A stretch of DNA of 26,314 bases, taken from an uncultured Ruminococcus sp. Its GTDB lineage: Bacteria > Bacillota > Clostridia > Oscillospirales > Ruminococcaceae. The stretch spans positions 1-26,314 of the forward strand of contig CAMBJF010000007.1 in the NCBI GenBank assembly GCA_945867875.1, written 5' to 3'. Made by a program: the position numbers and the translations under genes. Under the pieces are notes generated by a model. That model did no database searches and had not been told where the DNA came from. It saw nothing but the letters and a program-made list of their open reading frames with translations. Shown piece by piece: positions 15,885 to 23,555 of the stretch (its first letter is position 1; each line of letters opens with the position of its first letter).

Positions 15885-17012
15885 ATGATATCATTCAATA
15901 TTCCGCCGTATATTGGCAAGGAAATGGACTACATCTCCGCCGCCATTAAAAACCGCAAGATATGCGGCGACGGCGAGTTCACCAAAAAATGCAACAAGTG
16001 GATAACCGAAAAAACAGGAACAAAAGGCACTCTGCTCACCACCTCCTGCACCCACGCTCTGGAAATGGCCGCTATCCTTGCGGATATTCAGCCCGGCGAT
16101 GAGGTCATTATGCCCTCATACACCTTTGTTTCCACTGCTAATGCATTTGTTCTGAGAGGTGCAAAGATAGTTTTCGTGGATATCCGCCCCGATACTATGA
16201 ACATAGACGAAAAGCTCATCGAAGCGGCAATTACCCCCAAGACCAAAGCCATAGCCCCCGTTCATTATGCAGGTGTGGGCTGTGAAATGGACACCATAAT
16301 GGACATTGCCCAAAGATATGGCCTTAAAGTCATAGAGGACACCGCTCAGGGAATCATGTCCGAGTACAAGGGACAGGCTCTCGGCACATTCGGAGATTTC
16401 GGCTGTCTCAGCTTCCATGAGACCAAGAATTACTCCATGGGCGAGGGCGGAGCTCTCCTGATAAACAGCAGCGAAATGATAGAAAAGGCGGAGATCATCC
16501 GTGAAAAGGGCACCGACCGCTCCAAGTTCTACCGTGGCCAGATAGATAAATACACTTGGGTGGACTACGGTTCATCATATCTTCCCAGTGAGCTGAATGC
16601 TGCATATCTTTATGCACAGCTTGAAAATGCAGATATGATAAACGACAGCCGCCTCAGCTGCTGGAACAGATATTACGAAAACCTCTCCGAGCTGAAAGAC
16701 GTCGGAAAGATAGACATTCCCTTTGTCCCCGCTTACTGCAAGCACAATGCTCATATGTTTTATATCAAAGCTAAGGACATTGAGGAACGCTCCAGACTTA
16801 TCTCATTCCTTAAGGAAAAGGGTGTGGGCTCTGTATTCCATTATATCCCTCTCCACTCGTCTCCCGCAGGAATGAAATTCGGAAGGTTCAACGGCGAAGA
16901 TGTTTATACCACAAAGGAAAGCGAGCGTCTGCTCCGTCTGCCTATGTGGTATGGACTTACACTTGAAAATGTGGACTATGTATGCGAATGCATAAAGGAA
17001 TTTTACAAGTAA
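15885..17012 (+). CDS. wecE: dTDP-4-amino-4,6-dideoxygalactose transaminase
   Basis: A 375-residue PLP enzyme of the DegT/DnrJ/EryC1/StrS family, very like E. coli WecE/RffA along its full length. It transfers an amino group to dTDP-4-keto-6-deoxyglucose to give dTDP-4-amino-4,6-dideoxygalactose (dTDP-Fuc4N). The PLP lysine is K181 in SFHETKNYS. EDTAQG (151-156), REKGTDRSKFYRGQIDKYTW and VFHYIPLHSSPAG are specific WecE blocks. It competes with RfbC for the product of RfbB. The acetyltransferase that normally follows (WecD/RffC) is not in this window, so the sugar may be used with a free amine or be acylated by an enzyme encoded elsewhere. Its ATG follows a strong AAAGGAG. Confidence 0.93.
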   Translation: MISFNIPPYIGKEMDYISAAIKNRKICGDGEFTKKCNKWITEKTGTKGTLLTTSCTHALEMAAILADIQPGDEVIMPSYTFVSTANAFVLRGAKIVFVDIRPDTMNIDEKLIEAAITPKTKAIAPVHYAGVGCEMDTIMDIAQRYGLKVIEDTAQGIMSEYKGQALGTFGDFGCLSFHETKNYSMGEGGALLINSSEMIEKAEIIREKGTDRSKFYRGQIDKYTWVDYGSSYLPSELNAAYLYAQLENADMINDSRLSCWNRYYENLSELKDVGKIDIPFVPAYCKHNAHMFYIKAKDIEERSRLISFLKEKGVGSVFHYIPLHSSPAGMKFGRFNGEDVYTTKESERLLRLPMWYGLTLENVDYVCECIKEFYK

Positions 17013-17024
17013 GGAGGAACTGTT

Positions 17025-17918
17025 TTGAAAATTCTTATAACAGGCGGCAAGGGACAGCTTGGCACGGAGCTTTGCAAATGCTTTGAAAGAGGTCATACCG
17101 AGCTTGGCACCCCCGAAATACTCAAACAGTCAACCGAAGTCCGTTCAATTGATGTGGACGAGCTGGATATTACAGATCTCAAGGCTGTGAAGGCACTTTT
17201 TGAAGCCGAAAAATATGACGCTGTGATAAACTGCGCCGCATACACAAATGTTGACGGCTGCGAGGCTCACAGAGATGATGCATTCAAGGTCAATGCCATA
17301 GGCCCCCGCAATCTTGCAATCGCCTGCGAGGATATAGGAGCAAAGCTTATCCACGTTTCCACCGACTATGTTTTTCCGGGCAATGGCAGCGTTCCAAAGA
17401 CAGAATGTGACACGCCTGCACCCATCAGTGCATACGGCAGCACAAAATATCTTGGCGAGCAGTATGTGAGAGATTTCTGCTCCAGATACTTTATTGTAAG
17501 AACTGCTTGGCTTTACGGATATTACGGAAAAAATTTCGTCAAGACTATAATGAATGCCGCAAGAAAATTCGGCAAGCTTACTGTTGTAAACGATCAGCGT
17601 GGAAATCCCACAAATGCCGCCGACCTTGCACATCATCTTATAAAGCTCCTTGATACAGAGGAATACGGCATCTATCACGGCACCGGTACGGGCGAATGTT
17701 CTTGGTATGATTTTGCCGCTGAGATAGTAAAAACTGCGGGCATTGATGCCGAAGTCGCTCCCTGCACCTCCGAGGAATATGCAGAGGCTCACCCCGATGC
17801 TGCGGACAGACCCAAGTATTCCGCTCTTGACAACAAAATGTTCAGAGTTACCGTGGGCGACGAGTTCAGGCATTGGCAGGACGCTTTGAAATGCTTTATG
17901 GATAATTACAAAGAATAA
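17025..17918 (+). CDS. rfbD: dTDP-4-dehydrorhamnose reductase
   Basis: A 297-residue SDR enzyme (RmlD) performing the last step to dTDP-L-rhamnose with NADPH or NADH. The Rossmann motif GGKGQLG is at 7-13, VSTDYVFPG at 111-119, and the catalytic Tyr137 and Lys141 are in AYGSTKYLGE. NAAYTNVD-type residues (CAAYTNVDGCE, 70-80) and WLYG are also conserved. The start is a TTG at 17025 with a perfect AAGGAGG seven bases upstream, chosen because the protein then begins directly with the first strand (MKILITGG). It is 12 bases after wecE and 24 before rfbB. Confidence 0.96.
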   Translation: MKILITGGKGQLGTELCKCFERGHTELGTPEILKQSTEVRSIDVDELDITDLKAVKALFEAEKYDAVINCAAYTNVDGCEAHRDDAFKVNAIGPRNLAIACEDIGAKLIHVSTDYVFPGNGSVPKTECDTPAPISAYGSTKYLGEQYVRDFCSRYFIVRTAWLYGYYGKNFVKTIMNAARKFGKLTVVNDQRGNPTNAADLAHHLIKLLDTEEYGIYHGTGTGECSWYDFAAEIVKTAGIDAEVAPCTSEEYAEAHPDAADRPKYSALDNKMFRVTVGDEFRHWQDALKCFMDNYKE

Positions 17919-17942
17919 AATTCTGAAAGGAACTGAAAAATT

Positions 17943-18965
17943 ATGACCATTATCGTAACAGGCGGAGCAGGCTTTATCGGCTCCAACTTCATCTTCCATA
18001 TGCTGAAAAAATATCCCGATTACAGGATAGTCTGCCTTGACTGCCTTACCTATGCGGGAAATCTTTCCACTCTCAAAAGCGTTATGGACAACCCCAACTT
18101 CCGCTTTGTAAAGGAGTCTATCACCGACAGGGAGGCTGTTTACAAGCTCTTTGAGGAGGAGCACCCCGACATTGTGGTGAACTTTGCCGCTGAGAGCCAC
18201 GTTGACCGCTCTATCGAAAATCCCTCCGTATTCCTGGAGACAAACATAATGGGCACTCAGGTAATGATGGATGCCTGCCGCAAGTACGGCATCAAGCGCT
18301 ATCATCAGGTATCAACCGATGAGGTTTACGGCGACCTGCCCCTTGACAGACCCGACCTTTTCTTCACAGAGGAGACCCCTATCCACACATCAAGCCCATA
18401 CTCCGCTTCAAAGGCTTCCGCCGACCTGCTGGTAATGGCGTATCACCGCACCTTTGGTCTGCCTGCTACAATTTCAAGATGCTCCAACAACTACGGACCA
18501 TATCATTTCCCCGAGAAGCTTATCCCTCTTATGATAGCAAATGCGCTGAATGACAAGCCTCTTCCCGTTTACGGCAAGGGGGAGAATGTCCGTGACTGGC
18601 TTTATGTTGAGGATCACTGCAAGGCTATCGACCTTATTATCCACAAGGGCAGAGAAGGCGAGGTCTACAACATCGGCGGACACAACGAGATGAAGAACAT
18701 CGACATCGTGAAGATGATATGCAGGGAGCTTGGCAAGCCTGAAAGCCTTATCACCTATGTTGCTGACAGAAAGGGTCACGATATGCGTTATGCCATTGAC
18801 CCCACGAAGATACACAATGAGCTTGGCTGGCTCCCCGAGACCAAGTTTGCCGATGGCATCAAGAAAACTATCAAGTGGTATCTCGACAACAAGGACTGGT
18901 GGGAGGAGATAATCTCCGGCGAGTATCAGAATTACTATGAAAAGATGTATGGAAACAGAGGCTGA
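17943..18965 (+). CDS. rfbB: dTDP-glucose 4,6-dehydratase
   Basis: A 340-residue extended SDR (RmlB) that converts dTDP-glucose to dTDP-4-keto-6-deoxyglucose with bound NAD. This product is the branch point for rhamnose (RfbC, RfbD) and for Fuc4N (WecE). The NAD motif GGAGFIGSN is at 7-15. STDEVYGD (124-131) contains the catalytic T125-D126-E127 set, and YSASK (153-157) the Tyr/Lys pair. SRCSNNYGPYHFPEKLIPLM and VRDWLYVEDH are intact. A GAAAGGA ribosome site lies just before the ATG. Composition is about half G+C, clearly higher than in the genes near the right end of the window. Confidence 0.97.
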   Translation: MTIIVTGGAGFIGSNFIFHMLKKYPDYRIVCLDCLTYAGNLSTLKSVMDNPNFRFVKESITDREAVYKLFEEEHPDIVVNFAAESHVDRSIENPSVFLETNIMGTQVMMDACRKYGIKRYHQVSTDEVYGDLPLDRPDLFFTEETPIHTSSPYSASKASADLLVMAYHRTFGLPATISRCSNNYGPYHFPEKLIPLMIANALNDKPLPVYGKGENVRDWLYVEDHCKAIDLIIHKGREGEVYNIGGHNEMKNIDIVKMICRELGKPESLITYVADRKGHDMRYAIDPTKIHNELGWLPETKFADGIKKTIKWYLDNKDWWEEIISGEYQNYYEKMYGNRG

Positions 18966-18988
18966 ACATAAAAACCGAGGTTTAAATT

Positions 18989-20779
18989 ATGAATGCATTT
19001 AAAGGTGCAACTATTGAAATATCAAGTATCTGCAATGCAAAATGTACTTGGTGTACCACAGGAATAAAAAACCGCAGCGGCTGCAAAGCTTCACCTGAAT
19101 TTATGTCACCGCAGTCCTTTGAAAAAGGTCTGCTCTATATGAAAGAGCAGGGCATTATTGACGAAAACACAGAGCTTGAACTTTATAACTGGGGAGAGCC
19201 GTTTCTCAATCCCGAGATCAACGAAATATGCGGTATAATCGTTAAGCACGGATATTCTTTTCATCTTTCCACAAATGCTTCCGTTTTCCGCAGCATTGCC
19301 CCTGAAAATCTTAGGACTCTCAGCGGCTTCCGAGTATCTCTTTCCGGTTTTTCAAAAGAAACATACGCAGTCACTCATGCTCTTGATTATGACCACGTGA
19401 TAGAAAACATTTCAAAATTTGCTGATATGCTTAAAAATGCAGGAAAACTGCATTGTATGAATGTTTCCTACCTGACGTATAAGTATAACTGCCACGAGAT
19501 ATATCCGGCAAAAGAATATTTTGATAAGCTGGGCATCTCAATGACACCCCGACTTGCTTATTTTGCGGATTTCAGGCTTTTTCAGCAGTTTCTGACGGAC
19601 ACTTTACCCGAGGATGTTAAGGAATTGTCTGAAAAGCACATATTCGGTGATCTTCTCAAAAAGAGGGCATTGTCTGCCCCGGCTGATTATGCCTGTCCTC
19701 AAAATGAATTTATTGTTCTCGGTCACAACTGGGAAGTTGTCCCCTGCTGCATACTTACCGAAAGCATTTCTCTTGGAACGCTTTTTGATATGTCCCTTGA
19801 AGATATACTAAAAGCAAAGGCGGAAAACCCACTCTGCACAGAATGCACAGCGTCAAAACAGCATTATGTTGTACATTCCCCAACCGAGTTCCGATTTTCG
19901 ATTGATCCTCCATACACCGCCGCTGTTTCTGATGAGGCTCCGGTTATGCCAAAGCTATATCTCGACTATGGCGACGGATTTAGTGAGGAACACACCCTTA
20001 TAAAGGGCACGGTTGACGGCAAAAGCGGAGTATTTTATGCTGAGTACAACCTAAGTGATGCGATCCCAACCAATATCAGACTCGATCCGGTTGAAAAAAA
20101 ATACTGCATTATTGACGAGCTGACTATCGCCACCGAAAACGGACTTGTTGAATACAGTGAGATAAATGGCTTTGAATCAGATGGCGTTTTATATTTTGAT
20201 AATTTTGACCCTCAGATAATATGCAAAAACATCAGAGCTGAAAAACTTATCATTTCCGCACGTATCCACACGTTTACAAGCCTGGCGCTTCTCCACGCCA
20301 TAAGGAATATTCGTAAAACGACAGAAGCTTTCGTTACGGAAAGCTCCGACAATATTTCCGCTCCTGAATCTGCCGTGCCGGAATTTATAGTAGAAGAGGC
20401 ATCTGCATCTGAAGAGAAAACTCAAAAACCTGAGCTGCCTCCCCTTGCAAAGATATACTATGACATTGGAAGAGGCTATAGTGAAGAGCACACATTAACT
20501 CAGCTCTATACCCTTGCCGAAGAGCATTTTGTCTTTGAATATAAAATGCCGGTTTATCCGATAGCTGCACTGAGATTTGATCCTGCGGATTTTCCCTGCA
20601 AGATAAAAGATTTCAAAATAAAGCTTGACGGTAAGCTTGCAAATATCAGCTTCTGCAATGCACAGTACACAAACAATAATGAATATATATTTGACACAGA
20701 TGATCCGTTCTTTATTATTGACATTGCCGACAATGCCAATATAGACACGATATCTGTGGAATTTGAGATATCCAAATAA
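18989..20779 (+). CDS. Radical SAM/SPASM protein with two C-terminal beta modules
   Basis: A 596-residue cytoplasmic protein. The radical SAM cluster site is C15, C19 and C22 in SICNAKCTWC (CX3CX2C). The SPASM-like auxiliary cluster region spans about 234-290, with cysteines C236, C253, C254, C283 and C286 and the typical NEFIVLGHNWEVVPCC pattern. Residues about 322-432 and 488-595 are two divergent copies of one module: LYLDYGDGFSEEHT (323-336) with IRLDP (363-367), and IYYDIGRGYSEEHT (489-502) with LRFDP (528-532). An acidic, low-complexity linker (about 445-485) separates them. The substrate is unknown. Context between rfbB and rfbC suggests sugar-nucleotide or glycan modification such as epimerisation or deoxygenation, but this is inference. 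ATG 18989 follows only a modest ribosome site. Confidence 0.82.
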   Translation: MNAFKGATIEISSICNAKCTWCTTGIKNRSGCKASPEFMSPQSFEKGLLYMKEQGIIDENTELELYNWGEPFLNPEINEICGIIVKHGYSFHLSTNASVFRSIAPENLRTLSGFRVSLSGFSKETYAVTHALDYDHVIENISKFADMLKNAGKLHCMNVSYLTYKYNCHEIYPAKEYFDKLGISMTPRLAYFADFRLFQQFLTDTLPEDVKELSEKHIFGDLLKKRALSAPADYACPQNEFIVLGHNWEVVPCCILTESISLGTLFDMSLEDILKAKAENPLCTECTASKQHYVVHSPTEFRFSIDPPYTAAVSDEAPVMPKLYLDYGDGFSEEHTLIKGTVDGKSGVFYAEYNLSDAIPTNIRLDPVEKKYCIIDELTIATENGLVEYSEINGFESDGVLYFDNFDPQIICKNIRAEKLIISARIHTFTSLALLHAIRNIRKTTEAFVTESSDNISAPESAVPEFIVEEASASEEKTQKPELPPLAKIYYDIGRGYSEEHTLTQLYTLAEEHFVFEYKMPVYPIAALRFDPADFPCKIKDFKIKLDGKLANISFCNAQYTNNNEYIFDTDDPFFIIDIADNANIDTISVEFEISK

Positions 20780-20802
20780 TAACTTGTCCCCGGAGGTAAA
20801 AA

Positions 20803-21372
20803 ATGAGTAAGTTTACATTTATCGAAACAGGCATCAAGGATCTTTACGTTATCGAGCCTACGGTGTTCGGCGATAACAGAGGCTATTTTATGGAAACATA
20901 TAACGATGAGTTCAAGCCTTATATAAAGCATCTTGACGGCAGTCCCGCAGAATTTGTTCAGGATAATCAGTCAAAGTCAAAAAAAGGCGTTCTGAGAGGT
21001 CTCCATTTTCAGAAAAACAATCCTCAGGGCAAACTTGTGCGCTGCCTTGAAGGTGAAGTCTATGATGTTGCGGTAGATCTCAGAAAGGACAGCGAGACCT
21101 ATGGCAAATGGTACGGCGTTCTGCTCTCCGAGGAAAACAAGAAACAGTTCTATATTCCCGAGGGCTTTGCTCACGGCTTTGCGGTATATACCGACACCGC
21201 CACATTCGCATACAAGTGCACCCGTCTTTATGATCCCACCGATGAAGGCGGTCTTATGTGGAACGACCCTGATATCGGTGTTGACTGGAACATACCTGAG
21301 GGTATGGATGTCCTCCTCAGCGAAAAGGACAAGAAAAATCCCGCATTCAAGGATCTGGATTTCAGCTTCTGA
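20803..21372 (+). CDS. rfbC: dTDP-4-dehydrorhamnose 3,5-epimerase
   Basis: A 189-residue cupin-fold enzyme (RmlC) that inverts C3 and C5 of dTDP-4-keto-6-deoxyglucose before RfbD reduces it. RGYFMETYN (26-34), RGLHFQ (65-70, with catalytic His68), PEGFAHGF (119-126) and the catalytic Tyr137 in TFAYKCT are intact. Together with rfbA, rfbB and rfbD it completes the rhamnose set, although the radical SAM gene splits it from rfbB. CGGAGG precedes the ATG by about eight bases. Confidence 0.96.
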   Translation: MSKFTFIETGIKDLYVIEPTVFGDNRGYFMETYNDEFKPYIKHLDGSPAEFVQDNQSKSKKGVLRGLHFQKNNPQGKLVRCLEGEVYDVAVDLRKDSETYGKWYGVLLSEENKKQFYIPEGFAHGFAVYTDTATFAYKCTRLYDPTDEGGLMWNDPDIGVDWNIPEGMDVLLSEKDKKNPAFKDLDFSF

Positions 21373-21406
21373 CACGAACTATTTTAGAGATCTGAGGTAA
21401 TTAAAC

Positions 21407-22744
21407 TTGAAAATGAAAGTCTTTGCGGCACTGGAGATAATACTGCTGCTGCTCACAACCTGCTTTTCGGTCTACAGAACATCTAAGGACAGTATCGATA
21501 ATATTCGCAATGATTATGTCTGCTCCTCTTATGGATATAATGATATAACGCTTTTAAACTGGAACGGCGCTGACGGGGCTTACACCTCCGGCGAGGACGC
21601 ACAGATATTACTGAATAATGCAGACAGATATATCCACAACATCAAAATAGCAGGTGACATCTCCATTCCCGAAGGAGAAATACAGATTTTTTATAATGAC
21701 TCTCCCGGAGCTGAATTTACCGAGGAAAAAAGCATCTGGAAGTCATATCACATCAGCAACGGATGCATTTATATAACCGCTGACATCTACGCTTATGACC
21801 TCAGGCTTGACCTTACCAATGCAGAAGGCGTATCATTCACTCTAAAAAGCATAACCCTTAACGACAGAGCTCTCAGAGCAAGTGTGTATGACGTTGCAAA
21901 AACAAGTCTTCTGCCTGTTATTGTTCTGGGGCTCGCCGTTGTTTTGATCATGAAGCGCAGCGGGATAAAGCCGTATATACAGACCATGAAAAAATATATG
22001 CCTCTGCTGCAGAACCTCATTTCCCGTGATCTTAAGGTAAAGTACCGCAGAAGTGTTCTTGGATTTCTTTGGAGCGTACTCAATCCTCTGCTCATGGCGC
22101 TGGTAATGAATATGGTATTCTCCAAGCTTTTCAGATTTCAGGTCGATTATTTTGCGACTTACTATCTGATTGGATCGCTCATATTCAATTTTGTTGTAGA
22201 ATGCACCTCAGGTTCACTTATGTCCGTCATATATGCCGCCCCTCTTATTAAAAAGGTATATATTCCAAAATACATTTTCCCTATGGAAAAGTGTGCCTTT
22301 GCATTTGTCAATATGCTTTTTGGTATCTTTGCAGTGCTGGTGGTAATGCTGATACAGGGTGTTCCATTTACCGCAAAAATGCTTTTGTCTTTTATTCCTA
22401 TGATATATGCACTGATATTCGCATTCGGTATGGGGCTTGTGCTTGCGGCACTGACTGTATTTTTCAGAGATGTGGAACATCTTTATTCCGTATGGGTGAC
22501 TATATGGATGTACCTCACACCTATCATTTATCCGGAAGAACTCGTAGCTTCAACATCAGTTGCTACCATAATGAAGATCAACCCTATGTACTACTATGTT
22601 CATATGCTCAGAAGCTTTATGATGTACGGCACACTCCCGAGCATAAATGAGCATATCATCTGCATAACATTCTCTCTTGCGTCGCTTATCGTGGGATTGG
22701 GACTGTTTAAAAAGGTTCAGGATAAGTTCATTCTCTATATCTGA
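21407..22744 (+). CDS. Wzm-like polysaccharide ABC exporter permease with N-terminal extension
   Basis: A 445-residue protein, about 180 longer than an ordinary Wzm/TagG permease. The C-terminal part (about 200-445) is a standard ABC-2 permease, with RDLKVKYRRSVLGFLWSVLNP (207-227, the cytoplasmic entry helix) and about six hydrophobic segments. The extra N-terminal part has a helix (about 6-24), a soluble domain (about 30-165) and a second helix (about 167-184). Its topology would place the domain outside the cytoplasm. The domain holds IFYNDSPGAEFTEEKS (94-109) and LRLDL (132-136), the module shared with two other proteins here. The start is probably the TTG at 21407, because GAGGT lies eight bases before it; ATG 21413 would leave 14. 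It pairs with the Wzt gene 20 bases downstream to export the glycan. Confidence 0.9.
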   Translation: MKMKVFAALEIILLLLTTCFSVYRTSKDSIDNIRNDYVCSSYGYNDITLLNWNGADGAYTSGEDAQILLNNADRYIHNIKIAGDISIPEGEIQIFYNDSPGAEFTEEKSIWKSYHISNGCIYITADIYAYDLRLDLTNAEGVSFTLKSITLNDRALRASVYDVAKTSLLPVIVLGLAVVLIMKRSGIKPYIQTMKKYMPLLQNLISRDLKVKYRRSVLGFLWSVLNPLLMALVMNMVFSKLFRFQVDYFATYYLIGSLIFNFVVECTSGSLMSVIYAAPLIKKVYIPKYIFPMEKCAFAFVNMLFGIFAVLVVMLIQGVPFTAKMLLSFIPMIYALIFAFGMGLVLAALTVFFRDVEHLYSVWVTIWMYLTPIIYPEELVASTSVATIMKINPMYYYVHMLRSFMMYGTLPSINEHIICITFSLASLIVGLGLFKKVQDKFILYI

Positions 22745-22764
22745 GTCTTGAAAGGAAACACAAA

Positions 22765-23499
22765 ATGGAAAATGCAGTAGAAATAAAAAATGTATCTATG
22801 AAATTCCGTATGACAACGCAGAAAGTGGACAGCATAAAGGAATTTGCCATACGCAAAATGAAAAAACAGCTTCATTACGTTGACTTTATGGCTCTTGACA
22901 ATATTTCATTCAATGTTGGAAAAGGCGAGGTAGTAGGCATTATCGGTCTTAACGGTTCGGGAAAAAGCACCACTTTGAAACTTATTTCAGGAATACTTAA
23001 GCCCACTGAAGGCACAGTCAAGGTAAACGGAAACATTTCACCTCTTATTGAATTGGGTGCAGGTTTTGACTATGAGCTTACAGCAAGGGAAAATGTATTT
23101 TTAAACGGCTCTGTTCTTGGATTTTCTCATGCCGAAATGGAAAATAAAATGGACGAGATAATAGAATTTTCCGAGCTTGGCGATTTTATGGATACTGCCA
23201 TAAAAAACTTTTCTTCGGGTATGCTTGCCCGCTTGGGCTTCTCGATCGCCACAAATGTCCGCCCCGAAATACTTATTGTTGACGAGATACTGGGCGTAGG
23301 TGACTTCCTTTTTCAGCAGAAATGCGAAAAGCGAATAAATGATATGATGAGCGGCGGCACCACTGTTATTATAGTTTCTCACTCAATTGACCAGATAAAA
23401 CGCCTTTGCGACCGTGTTGTTTGGCTTGACAAAGGCAAGGTCAAGCTTATAGGTGAAACCCAGATAGTATGCAATGAATACTCGGAGATAAAGAAATAA
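22765..23499 (+). CDS. Wzt-like polysaccharide ABC exporter ATPase
   Basis: A 244-residue ATPase that powers the Wzm-like permease. Walker A is GLNGSGKST (61-69), the ABC signature FSSGM (149-153), Walker B ILIVDE (169-174), and the switch histidine is in VSHS. IKNVSMKFR and the insert KEFAIRKMKK before the core are typical of the TagH/Wzt group. It ends soon after the nucleotide-binding domain, so the C-terminal carbohydrate-binding domain of E. coli O9a-type Wzt is absent. Glycan recognition, if any, must lie elsewhere, possibly in the Wzm N-terminal module. GAAAGGA precedes the ATG. Confidence 0.95.
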   Translation: MENAVEIKNVSMKFRMTTQKVDSIKEFAIRKMKKQLHYVDFMALDNISFNVGKGEVVGIIGLNGSGKSTTLKLISGILKPTEGTVKVNGNISPLIELGAGFDYELTARENVFLNGSVLGFSHAEMENKMDEIIEFSELGDFMDTAIKNFSSGMLARLGFSIATNVRPEILIVDEILGVGDFLFQQKCEKRINDMMSGGTTVIIVSHSIDQIKRLCDRVVWLDKGKVKLIGETQIVCNEYSEIKK

Positions 23500-23555
23500 T
23501 TTTATAGTATAAGCTTACAGCCGAGAAATTAGGATAAAACAAAAGGAGTAAACAA

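Noticed and set aside
17145..18305. 386-residue minus-strand open frame across rfbD and rfbB
   Set aside because: It is long only because both plus-strand genes have biased codons; it shows no known motif and no ribosome site was found.
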